From: Gordius sp. MW1
Taxonomy: Eukaryota > Nematomorpha > Gordioida > Gordea > Gordiidae
Direction of reading: 5' to 3'
DNA: 64,000 nucleotides
NCBI GenBank assembly: GCA_964036665.1
Contig: OZ038530.1
Coordinates: 310,001 to 374,000, forward strand
Both the position numbers and the translations under genes were made by a program. Below, piece by piece: positions 48,188-61,600 of the stretch; within the stretch, counting starts at the first letter, position 1, and each line of letters opens with the position of its first letter. The notes below the pieces were generated by a model, which did not search any database, was not told the DNA's origin, and saw nothing but the letters and a program-made list of their open reading frames with translations.

Positions 48188-48292
48188 AATGAATTTACGC
48201 AGTATTTTCTTTTGAAGAATCCATGGCCACGGGATTTACCTCATTTATGGCTTGTGGGATTCTCAGCTATTTTGTCATATCAGGTTGGATAC
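48188..48292 (+). pseudogene. Possible cox3 N-terminal fragment (weak)
   Basis: A 35-codon frame ends at TAA 48293, where palindrome 3 begins. It contains LLKNPWPRDLPHLWLVGFSA, which loosely resembles the K-x-SPWPL...SA start of mitochondrial COX3. The Ser of SPWP is not present, and no more of the gene follows. Chance similarity is quite possible. Confidence 0.2.
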
Positions 48293-48472
48293 TAATTATA
48301 TGACAAAATAGCTGTAGCTGAGAAAATAGATATAGAAACTGAAACACCCACTCTTCCTACCAAAAAGGGCTTAATAGTATCAGAGCTCTGATACTATTAA
48401 GCCCTTTATGGTAGGAAGAGTGGGTGTTTCAGTTTCTATATCTATTTTCTCAGCTATTTTGTCATATAATTA
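48293..48472. repeat. Palindrome 3, arms of about 87-93 bp centred on gagctc
   Basis: Arms read outward from gagctc at 48383-48388 through gatactattaagccctt, tggtaggaagagtgggtg and tttcagtttctatatc to ttttgtcatataatta. They differ by one base (ttttt/tttat) and by a 6-nt cagcta duplication in the left arm. A third partial copy of the outer part (ttctcagctattttgtcata) lies at about 48261-48280 and forms a smaller hairpin with the left arm. The right arm ends directly inside atp6. Confidence 0.9.
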
Positions 48473-48793
48473 CCTGGGTTTAACTATACATACACATTAA
48501 CATCTAGAACAGCTATCATTCTTTCACTTTCTTTAGCATTGTTTACCCCTTCAGCAGTATACTTTTTAACAGGTTTAAAACTGTACATATTTATCCCATC
48601 GGGATCGCCTACAGTGCTAGTTCCTTTTTTGTTTATCATTGAGCTTGTTTCTACGTTAATCCGGCCTATTACTTTGGCCTTACGGCTCTCAGCGAATATT
48701 ACAAGCGGTCATATTTTAATACATCTTTGCATGAGCCTGATAATCGCTCACCCTTTCATGACTTTTGGTCCAGCCATGCTTTTAATAACTTTA
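48470..48793 (+). pseudogene. atp6: Mitochondrial ATP synthase subunit a (ATP6), C-terminal half, truncated at both ends
   Basis: ATP6 is the proton-channel subunit of mitochondrial F1Fo ATP synthase. The frame starts inside the gene with LPGFNYTYTLTSS (compare the usual GLxPYxFTxTS), then FIPSGSPTVLVPFLFIIELV, STLIRPITLALRLSANITSG and HILIHL. The essential Arg lies in LALRLSAN. AGA codes Ser in TSS, in agreement with cox1. Upstream sequence is replaced by palindrome 3. Downstream the frame passes without a stop into satellite at 48794 and stays open to 48967, giving a chimeric frame, so the last one or two helices are lost. Confidence 0.88.
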
Positions 48794-51700
48794 GTCACGG
48801 ATGGTCACGGATGGTCACGGACTATCACGGATGGTCACGGACGGTCACGGATAGTCAAGGATGGTCACGGACGGTCACGTATGGTCACGGACGGTCACGG
48901 ATGGTCACGGACGGTCACGGATGGTCACGGACGGACAACGGACGGACAACAAAAAGCGAGCCCATAAATTGCATAGCAATTAAAAAATAAATAATTTGGC
49001 TTTAATTTGCTATCTAAGCATTATTTACGTTGGAAGGACGGACGGTCACGGATGGTCACGGACGGTCACGGACGGTCACGGATGGTCACGGCTGGTCACG
49101 AACTATCACAGATGGTCACGGACGGTCACGTATGGTCACGGACGGACAACGGACGGACACGGACGGTTACGGATGGTCACGGACGGTCACGGATGGTCAC
49201 GGACGGTCACGGATAGTCACGGATGGTCACGGACTGTCACGGATGGTCACGGACGGTCACGGATGGTCACGGATGGTCACGGACGGACAACAAAAAGCGA
49301 GCCCATAAATTGCATAGCAATTAAAAAATAAATAATTTGGATTTAATTTAATATCTAAGCATTATTTACGTTGGAAGGATGGACGGACAACAAACGGACA
49401 CGGACGGACACGAACGGACACGGACGGTCACGGACGGACACGGAGGGACAACGGACGGACAACAAAATGCGAGACCCAAAAATTGCATAGCAATTAAAAA
49501 ATAAATAATTTGGCTTTAATTTGCTATCTAAGCATTATTTACGTTGGAAGGACGAACGGACAACGGACGGTCACGGATGGACACGGACGGACACGGACGG
49601 ACACGGATGGACACGGACGGTCACGGACGGACAACGGACGGACAATAAAAAGCGAGCCCATAAATTGCATAGCATTTAAAAAATAAATAATTTGGCTTTA
49701 ATTTGATATCTATCTAAGCATTTTTTACGTTGGAAGGACGGACGGACAACGGACGAACACGGACGGTCACGGATGGTCACGGACGGTCACGGACGGTCAC
49801 AGACGGACAACAAAAAGCGAAACACATAAATTGCATAGCAATTAAAAAATAAATAATTTGACTTTAATTTGATATCTAATCATTATTCACGTTGGAAGGA
49901 TGGACGCACAACGGACGGTCGCGGATGGTCACGGACGGTCACAGACGGACAACAAAAAGCGAGACCCAAAAATTTAAAAAAAAAATAATTTGGCTTTAAT
50001 TTCATATCTATCTAAGCATTATTTACGTTGGGCAGGACGGACGGACACGGACGGTCACGGACGGACATCGGACGGACACGGACGGACTCGGACGGTCACG
50101 GACGGACATCGGACGGACATGGACGGACAACTGACGGACACGGACGCACAACGGACGGACAACAAAAAGCGAGCCCATAAATTGCATAGCAATTAAAAAA
50201 TAAATAATTTGGCTTTAATTTGATATCTAAGCATTATTTACGTTGGAAGGACAGACGGACAACGGACGGTCACGGATGGACACGGATGGACACGGACGGA
50301 CACGGACGGTCACGGATGGTCACAGACGGACAACGGACGGACAATAAAAAGCGAGACACATAAATTGCATAGCAATTAAAAAATAAATAATTTGGCTTTA
50401 ATTTGCTATCTAAGGATTATTTACGTTGGAAGGACGGACGGACACGGACGGTTACGGACGGTCACGGATGGTCACGGATGGTCACGGACGGTCACGGATG
50501 GTCACGGATGGTCACGGATGGTCACGGACTATCACGGATGGTCACGGACTATCACGGATGGTCACGGACTATCACGGACGGTCACGGATGGTCACGGACG
50601 GTCACGGACGGTCACGGATAATCACGGACGGTCACGGATGGTCACGGATGGTCACGGACGGACAACGGACGGACAACAAAAAGCGAGACCCAAAAATTGC
50701 ATAGCAATTAAAAAATAAATAATTTGGCTTTAATTTGATATCTATCTAAGCATTATTTACGTTGGGCAGGACGGACAGACACGGACGGTCACGGACGGAC
50801 ACGGACGGACAACTGACGGACACGGACGCACAACGGACGGACAACAAAAAGCGAGCCCATAAATTGCATAGCAATTAAAAAATAAATAATTTGGCTTTAA
50901 TTTGCTATCTAAGCATTATTTACGTTGGAAGGACGTACGGTCACGGATGGTCACGGATTGTCACGGACGGTCACGTATGGCCACGGACGGTCACGGATGG
51001 TCACGGACGGTCACGGAGGGTCACGGCTGGTCACGGACGGTCACGGATGATCACGGACGGTCACGGATGGTCACGGATGGTCACGGATGTTCACGGACGG
51101 ACAACAAAAAGCGAGCCCATAAATTGCATAGCAATTAAAAAATAAATAATTTGGCTTTAATTTGCTATCTAAGCATTATTTACGTTGGTCGGACGGACGG
51201 ACACGGACGGTTACGGACGGTCACGGATGGTCACGGATGGTCACGGACGGTCACGGATGGTCACGGATGGTCACGGATGGTCACGGATGGTCACGGACTA
51301 TCACGGATGGTCACGGACTATCACGGACGGTCACGGATGGTCACGGACGGTCACGGACGGTCACGGATGGTCACGGACGGTCACGGATGGTCACGGATGG
51401 TCACGGACGGACAACGGACGGACAACAAAAAGCGAGACCCAAAAATTGCATAGCAATTAAAAAATAAATAATTTGGCTTTAATTTGATATCTATCTAAGC
51501 ATTATTTACGTTGGGCAGGACGGACGGACACGGACGGTCACGGACGGACAACGGACGGACAACTGACGGACACGGACGCACAACGGACGGACAACAAAAA
51601 GCGAGCCCATAAATTGCATAGCAATTAAAAAATAAATAATTTGGCTTTAATTTGCTATCTAAGCATTATTTACGTTGGAAGGACGGACGGACACGGACGG

Positions 51701-54700
51701 TTACGGACGGTCACGGATGGTCACGGATGGTCACGGACGGTCACGGATGGTCACGGATGGTCACGGATGGTCACGGACTATCACGGATGGTCACGGACTA
51801 TCACGGATAGTCACGGACTATCACGGACGGTCACGGATGGTCACGGACGGTCACGGACGGTCACGGACGGTCACGGATGGTCACGGATGGTCACGGACGG
51901 ACAACGGACGGACAACAAAAAGAGACCCAAAAATTGCATAGCAATTAAAAAATAAATAATTTGGCTTTAATTTGATATCTATCTAAGCATTATTTACGTT
52001 GGGCAGGACGGACGGACACGGACGGTCACGGACGGACAACGGACGGACAACTGACGGACACGGACGCACAACGGACGGACAACAAAAAGCGAGCCCATAA
52101 ATTGCATAGCAATTAAAAAATAAATATTTTGGCTTTAATTTAATATCTAAGCATTATTTACGTTGGAAGGATGGACGGACAACGGACGGACACGGATGAA
52201 CACGGACGGAAACGGACGGTCACGGATGGTCACGGACGGACAACGGACGGACAATAAAAAGCGAGCCCATAAATTGCATAGCATTTAAAAAATAAATAAT
52301 TTGGCTTTAATTTGACATCTATCTAAGCATTTTTTACGTTGGAAGGACGGACGGACAACGGACGAACACGGACGGTCACGGATGGTCACGGACGGTCACA
52401 GACGGACAACAAAAAGCGAAACACATAAATTGCATAGCAATTAAAAAATAAATAATTTGGCTTTAATTTGATATCTATCTAAGCATTATTTACGTTGGAA
52501 GGACGGACGGACACTGACGGTCACGGATGGTCATGAATGGTCACGGGCTGTCACGGACGGTCGCGGACGGTCACGGATGGTCACGGACGGTCACGGACGG
52601 TCACGGATGGTCACGGATGGTCACGGACTATCACGGATGGTCACGGACGGTCACGGATAGTCACGGATGGTCACGGACGGTCACGTATGGTCACGGACGG
52701 TCACGGATGGTCACAGACGGTCACGGATGGTCACGGATGGTCACGGACGGACAACGGACGGACAACAAAAAGCGAGCCCATAAATTGCATAGCAATTAAA
52801 AAATAAATAATTTGGCTTTAATTTGATATCTATCTAAGCATTATTTACGTTGGAAGGACGGACGGTCACGTATGGTCACGGATGGTCACGGACGGTCAAG
52901 GACGGTCACGGACATTCACGGACGGTCACGGCTGATCACGGACTATCACGGATGGTCACGGACGGTCACGGATAGTCACGTATGGTCACGGACGGTCACG
53001 GACGGACAACGGACGGACACAGACGGTCACGGATGGTCACGGACGGTCACGGACGGACACGGAAGGACACGGATGGACACGGACGGTTACGGACGGTTAG
53101 GGACGGACACAGACGGACAACGGACGGACAACAAAAAGCGAGACCCAAAAATTGCATAGCAATTAAAAAATAAATAATTTGTCTTTAATTTGCTATCTAA
53201 GCATTATTTACGTTGGAAGGACGGACGGACAACGGATGGTCACGGATGGACACGGACGGACACGGACGGTCACGGATGGTCACGGACGGACAACGGACGG
53301 ACAATAAAAAGCGAGACACATAAATTGCATAGTAATTAAAAAATAAGTAATTTGGCTTTAATTTGATATCTATCTAAGCATTATTTACGTTGGAAGGACG
53401 GACGGTCACGGCTGGTCACGGACGGTCACGGACGGTCACGGATAGTCACGGACGGTCACGGCTGGTCACGGATGGTCACGGACGGACAACGGACGGACAA
53501 CAAAAAGCGAGCCCATAAATTGCATAGCAATTAAAAAATAAATAATTTGGCTTTAATTTGCTATCTAAGCATTATTTACGTTGGAAGGACGGACGGTCAC
53601 GGATGGTCACGGATTGTCACGGACGGTCACATATGGTCACGGACGCTCACGGACGGTCACGGATGGTCACGGACGGTCACGGATGGTCACGGACGGTCAC
53701 GGATGGTCACGGACGGTCACGGACGGTCACGGACGGTCACGGATGGTCACGGACGGACAACAAAAAGCGAGCCCCTAAATTGCATAGCTATTAAAAAATA
53801 AATAATTTGGCTTTAATTTGATATCTATCTAAGCATTATTTACGTTGGAAGGACGGACGGTCACGGATGGTCACGGACGGTGACGGACGGTCACGGATCG
53901 TCACGGACGGTCACGGATGGTCACGGACTATCACGGATGGTCACGGACGGTCACGGATAGTCACGGATGGTCACGGACGGTCACAGATGGTCACGGACGG
54001 TCACGGATAGTCACGAATGGTCACGGACGGTCACGGACGGTCACAGATGGACACGGACGGACAACGGACGGACAACAAAAAGCGAGCCCATAAATTGCAT
54101 AGCAATTAAAAAATAAAAAATTTGGCTTTAATTTGATATCTATCTAAGCATTATTTACGTTGGAAGGACGGACGGACAACGGACGGTCACGGATGGTCAC
54201 GGACGGTCACGGACGGTCACGGATAGTCACGAATGGTCACGGACGGTCACGGACGGTCACAGATGGACACGGACGGTCACGGACGGTCACGGATGGTCAC
54301 GGAGGGTCATGGACGGTCACGGATGGTCACGGATGGACACGGAAGGTCACGGATGGTCACGGACGGTCACGGATGGTCACGGACGGTCACGGATGGTCAC
54401 GGATGGTCACGGACGGTTAGGGATGGTCACGGACGGTCACGGATGGTCACGGACGGTCACGGATGGTGACGGATGGTCACGGATAGTCACGGATGGTCAC
54501 GGACGGTAACGGACGGTCACGGAACGACACGGACGGACACGGACGGACAGGGACGGACACAAGCGAGCCCATATATTGCAGAGCAATTAAAAAATAAATC
54601 ATTTTGGGTTTAATTTGATATGTATCTAAGCATTATTTACGTTGGGCAGGACGGACGGACACGGACGGACAACGGACGGACTAAAAAAGCGAGCACATAA

Positions 54701-55603
54701 ATTGCATAGCAATTAAAAAATAAATAATTTGGCTTTAATTTGCTATCTAAGCATTATTTAGGTTGGAAGGACGGACGGTCACGGATCGTCACGGATCGTC
54801 ACGGACGGACAACAAAAAGCGAGCCCATAAATTGCATAGCAATTAAAAAATAAATAATTTGGCTTTAATTTGCTATCTAAGCATTATTTACGTTGGAAGG
54901 ACGGACGGTCACGGATCGTCACGGACGGACAACGGACGGACAACAAAAAGCGAGCCCATAAATTGCATAGCAATTAAAAAATAAATAATTTGGCTTTAAT
55001 TTGCTATCTAAGCATTATTTACGGACGGTCACGGATGGTCACGGACGGTCACGGATGGTCACGGACGGTCACGGACGGTCACGAACGGACAACGGACGGA
55101 CAACAAAAAGCGAGACAGATAAATTTCATAGCAATTAAAAAATAAATAATTTGGCTTTAATTTGATATCTTAAGCATTATTTACGTTGGAAGGACTGACG
55201 GACAACGGGCGGACACGGACGGTCACGGACGGTCACGGATTGTCACGGATTGTCACGGATGGTCACGGACGGTCACGGATGGTCACGGACGGTCACGGAC
55301 GGTCACGGATGGTCACGGATGGTCACGGACTATTACGGATGGTCACGGACGGTCACGGATAGTCACGGACGGTCACGGATGGTCACGGACGGTCACGGCT
55401 GGTCAAGGACTATCACAGATGGTCACGGACGGTCACGGATAGTCACGGATGGTCACGGATGGTCACGGACGGTCACGGATGGTCACGAACGGTCACGGAC
55501 GGTCCCGGATGGTCACGGACGGACAACGGACGGACAACAAAAAGCGAGCCAATATATTGCAGAACAATTAAAAAATAAATAATTTGGCTTTAATTTGATA
55601 TCT
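48794..55603 (-). repeat. Compound satellite, reverse block (6.8 kb)
   Basis: Same units as elsewhere but reverse complemented: decamers read gtcacggatg or gtcacggacg, and spacers read gcccataaattgcatagcaa ... cgttggaagg. The block includes the variant gggcaggacgg spacers and, near 54520-54600, the cgtgtcgttcc/ctctgcaatatatgg variant (reverse). The open frames are now on the plus strand, as expected from inversion. It ends at about 55603, inside a spacer (tttgatatctagaccatatg). Confidence 0.9.
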
Positions 55604-58600
55604 AGACCATATGTGACCGTCCGTGACCATACGTGACCGTCCGTGACCATCCGTGACTATCGGTGAATGTCCGTGACCATCCGTGATAGTGCGTGACCAT
55701 CCGTGATAGTTCGTGACCATCCGTAACCATCCGTGACCGTCCGTGACCATCCGTGACCATCCGTGACCCTCCGTGACCATCCGTGACCGTCAGTGTCCGT
55801 CCGTCCTTCCAACGTAAATAATGCTTAGATAGATATCAAATTAAAGCCAAATTATTTATTTTTTAATTGCTATGCAATTTATGTGTCTCGCTTTTTGTTG
55901 TCCGTCCGTTGTCCGTCCATGACCGTCCGTTGTCCGTCCGTCTTTCCAACGTAAATAATGCTTAGATAGCAAATTAAAGCCAAATTATTTATTTTTTAAT
56001 TGCTATGCAATTTATGGGCTCGCTTTTTGTTGTCCGTCCGTTGTCCGTCCGTGACGATCCGTGACCGTCCGTCCTTCCAACCTAAATAATGCTTAAATAG
56101 CAAATTAAAGCCAAATTGTTTATTTTTTAATTGCTATGCAATTTATGGGCTCGCTTTTTGTTGTCCGTCCGTTGTCCATCCGTGACCATCCGTGACCATC
56201 CGTGACCATCCGTGACCGTCCGTCCTTCCAACGTAAATAATGCTTAGATAGCAAATTAAAGCCACATTATTTATTTTTTAATTGCTATGCAATTTTTGGG
56301 TCTCGCTTTTTGTTGTCCGTCCGTTGTCCGTCCGTGTCCGTCCGTGTCCGTCCGTGTCCGTCCGTGTCCGTCCGTGACCGTCCGTGACCGTCCGTGACCA
56401 TCCGTGACCGTCCGTGACCGTCCGTGACCATCCGTGACCGTCCGTGACCGTCCGTGACCATCCGTGACCATCCGTGATAGTCCGTGACCATCCGTGACCA
56501 TCCGTGACCGTCCGTGACCATCCGTGACCGTCCGTGACCATCCGTGACCATCCGTGATAGTCCGTGACCGTCCGTGACCATCCGTGACCGTCCGTGACCA
56601 TCCGTGTCCGTCCGTGTTCGTCCGTCCTTCCAACGTAAATAATGCTTAGATAGCAAATTAAAGCCGAATTATTTATTTTTTAATTGCTATGCAATTTATG
56701 GGCTCGCTTTTTGTTGTCCGTCCGTTGTCCGTCCGTGACCGTCCGTGACCGTCCGTGACCGTCCGTGTCCGTCCGTGTCCGTCCGTGACCGTCCGTGACC
56801 GTTCGTGTCCGTCCGTGTCCGTCCGTGACCGTCCGTGACCATCCGTGACCATCCGTGACCGTCCGTGACGATCCGTGACCATCCGTGACGGTCCGTGTCC
56901 GTCCGTTGTCCGTCCGTCCTTCCAACGTAAATAATGCTTAGATAGATATCAAATTAAAGCCAAATTTTTAATTTTTTTAATTGCTACTCAATTTATGGGC
57001 TCGCTTTTTGTTGTCCGTCCGTGACCGTCCGTGTCCGTCCGTGACCGTCCGTTGTCCGTCCGTCCTTATAACGTAAATAATGCTTAGATAGCAAATTAAA
57101 GCCACACTATTTATTTTTTAATTGCTATGCAATTTATGTGTCTCGCTTTTTGTTGTCCGTTAAATAATGCTTAGATAGATATCAAATTAAAGCCAAATTA
57201 TTTATTTTTTTAATTGCTCTGCAATTTGTGGGCTCGCTTTTTGTTGTCCGTCCGTTGTGCGTCCGTGTCCGTCAGTTGTCCGTCCGTGTCTGTCCGTGAC
57301 CGTCCGTTGTCCGTCCGTCCTTCCAACGTAAATAATGCTTAGATAGCAAATTAAAGCCACATTATTTATTTTTTAATTGCTATGCAATTTATGTGTCTCG
57401 CTTTTTGTTGTCCGTCCGTTGTCCGTCCGTGACCATCCGTAACCCTCCGTGACCGTCCGTGACCATCCGTGACCGTCCGTGACCATCCGTGAGCGTCCGT
57501 GACCGTCCGTGACCATCCGTGATAGTCCGTGACCATCCGTGACCGTCCGTTGTTTGTCCGTGTCCGTCCGTCCTGCCCAACGTAAATAATGCTTAGATAG
57601 ATATCAAATTAAAGCCAAATTATTTATTTTTTAATTGCTATGCAATTTTTGGGTCTTGCTTTTTGTTGTCCGTCCGTTGTCCGTCCGTGACCATCCGTGA
57701 CCATCCGTGACCGTCCGTGACCATCCGTGACCGTCCGTGACCGTCCGTGACCATCCGTGAGCGTCCGTGACCATCCGTGATAGTCACTGACCATCCGTGA
57801 CCATCCGTCCTTCCAACCTAAATAATGCTTAGATAGCAAATTAAAGCCAAATTATTTATTTTTTAATTGCTATGCAATTTATGGGCTCGCTTTATGTTGT
57901 CCGTACGTTGTCCGTCCGTGTCCGTCCGTCCTGCCCAACGTAAATAATGCTTAGATACATATCAAATTAAAGCCAAAATGATTTATTTTTTAATTGCTCT
58001 GCAATATATGGGCTCGCTTGTGTCCGTCCCTGTCCGTCCGTGTCGTTCCGTGACCGTCCGTTACCGTCCGTGACCATCCGTAACTATCCGTGACCATCCG
58101 TGACCATCCGTGACCGTCCGTGACCATCCGTGACCGTACGTGACCATCCGTGACCATCCGTGACCTTCCGTGACCATCCGTGACCGTCCGTGTCCATCCG
58201 TGACCATCCGTAACCTTCCGTGACAGTCCGTGACCATCCGTGACTATCTGTGACCATCCGTGACTATCCGTGCCGTTGTCCGTCCGTCCTTCAAACGTAA
58301 ATAATGCTTAGATAGCAAATTAAAGCCAAATTATTTATTTTTTAATTGCTATGCAATTTTTGGGTCTCGCTTTTTGTTGTCCGTCCGTTGTGCGTCCGTG
58401 TCCGTCAGTTGTTCGTCCGTGTCTGTCCGTGACCGTTCGTTGTCCGTCCGTTCTTCCAACGTAAATAATGCTTAGATAGCAAATTAAAGCCACATTATTT
58501 ATTTTTTAATTGCTATGCAATTTATGTGTCTCGCTTTTTGTTGTCCGTCCGTTGTCCGTCCGTGACCATCCGTAACCTTCCGTGACCGTCCGTGTCCGTC

Positions 58601-61600
58601 CGTGTCCATCCGTGACCGTCCGTTGTCCGTCCGTCCTTCCAACGTAAATAATGCTTAGATAGCAAATTAAAGCCACATTATTTATTTTTTAATTGCTATG
58701 CAATTTTTGGGTCTCGCTTTTTGTTGTCCGTCCGTTGTCCGTCCGTGTTCGTCCGTGTTCGTCCGTGTCCGTCCGTGACCGTCCGTGACCGTCCGTGTCC
58801 GTCCGTGTCCGTCCGTGTCCGTCCGTGACCGTCCGTGACCATCCGTGACCGTCCGTGACCGTCCGTGACCGTCCGTGACCATCCGTGACCATCCGTAACC
58901 ATCCGTGACCGTCCGTGACCATCCGTGACTATCCGTGACCGTCCGTGACCGTCCGTGACCATCCGTGACCATCCGTGACTATCCGTGTCCGTCCGTTGTC
59001 CGTCCGTCCTTCCAACGTAAATAATGCTTAGATAGCAAATTAAAGCCAAATTATTTATTTTTTAATTGCTTGGCAATTTTTGGGTCTCGCTTTTTGTTGT
59101 CCGTCAGTTGTGCGTCCGTGTCCGTCCGTCCTGCCCAACGTAAATAATGCTTAGATACATATAAAATTAAAGCCAAAATGATTTATTTTTTAATTGCTCT
59201 GCAATATATGATCTCGCTTGTGTCCGTCCCTGTCCGTCCGTGTCCGTCCGTGTCGTTCCGTGACCGTCCGTGACCGTCCGTGACCGTCCGTGACCATCCG
59301 TGACCGTCCGTGACCATCCGTGACCATCCGTGACCTTCCGTGACCATCCGTGACCGTCCGTGTCCATCCGTGACCATCCGTGACCGTCCGTGACCGTCCG
59401 TGACCATCCGTGACTATCCGTGACCGTCCGTGACCATCCGTGACCATCCGTGACTATCCGTGTCCGTCCGTTGTCCGTCCGTCCTTCCAACGTAAATAAT
59501 GCTTAGATAGCAAATTAAAGCCAAATTATTTATTTTTTAATTGCTTGGCAATTTTGGGTCTCGCTTTTTGTTGTCCGTCAGTTGTGCGTCCGTGTCCGTC
59601 AGTTGTCCGTCCGTGTCTGTCCGTGACCGTCTGTTGTCCGTCCGTCCTTCCAACGTAAATAATGCTTAGATAGCAAATTAAAGCCAAATTATTTATTTTT
59701 TAATTGCTATGCAATTTTTGGATCTCGCTTTTTGTTGTCCGTCCGTTGTCCGTCCGTGACCGTCCGTGACCGTCCGTGTCCGTCCGTGTCCGTCCGTGTC
59801 CGTCCGTGACTGTCCGTGACCGTTCGTGTCCGTCCGTGTCCGTCCGTGACCGTCCGTGACCATCCGTGACCATCCGTGACCGTCCGTGACCATCCGTGAC
59901 GGTCCGTGTCCGTCCGTTGTCCGTCCGTCCTTCCAACGTAAATAATACTTAGATAGATATCAAATTAAAGCCAAATTTTTAATTTTTTTAATTGCTACTC
60001 AATTTATGGGCTCGCTTTTTGTTGTCCGTCCGTGACCGTCCGTGTCCGTCCGTCACCGTCCGTTGTCCGTCCGTCCTTCCAACGTAAATAATGCTTAGAT
60101 AGCAAATTAAAGCCACACTATTTATTTTTTAATTGCTATGCAATTTATGTGTCTCGCTTTTTGTTGTCCGTTAAATAATGCTTAGATAGATATCAAATTA
60201 AAGCCAAATTATTTATTTTTTTAATTGCTCTGCAATTTATGGGCTCGCTTTTTGTTGTCCGTCCGTTGTCCGTCCGTGACCGTCCGTGACCGTCCGTGAC
60301 CGTCCGTGACCGTCCGTGACCGTCCGTGTCCATCCGTGTCCGTCCGTGTCCGTCCGTGACCGTCCGTGACCGTCCGTGACCGTCCGTGTCCGTCCGTGTC
60401 CGTCCGTGACCGTCCGTGTCCATCCGTGTCCGTCCGTGTCCGTCCGTAACCGTCCGTGACCGTTCGTGTCCGTCCGTGTCTGTCCGTGACCGTCTGTTGT
60501 CCGTCCGTCCTTCCAACCTAAATAATGCTTAGATAGCAAATTAAAGCCAAATTATTTATTTTTTAATTGCTATGCAATTTTTGGATCTCGCTTTTTGTTG
60601 TCCGTCCGTGACCGTCCGTGACCGTCCGTGACCGTCCGTGACCGTCCGTGTCCATCCGTGTCCGTCCGTGTCCGTCCGTGACCGTCCGTAACCCTCCGTG
60701 ACCGTCCGTGTCCGTCCGTGTCCATCCGTGACCGTCCGTTGTTTGTCCGTGTCCGTCCGTCCTGCCCAACGTAAATAATGCTTAGATAGATATCAAATTA
60801 AAGCCAAATTATTTATTTTTTAATTGCTATGCAATTTTTGGGTCTTGCTTTTTGTTGTCCGTCCGTTGTCCGTCCGTGACCATCCGTGACCATCCGTGAC
60901 CGTCCGTGACCATCCGTGACCGTCCGTGACCGTCCGTGACCATCCGTGAGCGTCCGTGACCGTCCGTGACCATCCGTGATAGTCCGTGACAATCCGTGAC
61001 CATCCGTGATCGTCCGTGACCATTCGTGACCGTCCGTGTCCCGTGTCCGTCCGTCCTTCCAACGTAAATAATGCTTAGATAGCAAATTAAAGCCAAATTA
61101 TTTATTTTTTAATTGCTATGCAATTTATGGGCTCGCTTTTTGTTGTCCTACCGTGACCATCCGTGACCATCCGTGACCGTCCGTGACCATCCCGTGACCG
61201 TCCGTGACCGTCCGTCCTTCCAACGTAAATAATGCTTAGATAGCAAATTAAAGCCAAATTATTTATTTTTTAATTGCTATGCAATTTATGGGCTCGCTTT
61301 TTGTTGTCCGTCCGTTGTCCGTCCGTGACGATCCGTGACCGTCCGTCCTTCCAACCTAAATAATGCTTAGATAGCAAATTAAAGCCTAATTATTTATTTT
61401 TTAATTGCTATGCAATTTAGGGGCTCGCTTTATGTTGTCCGTACGTTGTCCGTCCGTGTCCGTCCGTCCTGCCCAACGTAAATAATGCTTAGATACATAT
61501 CAAATTAAAGATAAAATGATTTATTTTTTAATTGCTCTGCAATATATTGGCTCGCTTGTGTCCGTCCCTGTCCGTCCGTGTCCGTCCGTGTCGTTCCGTG

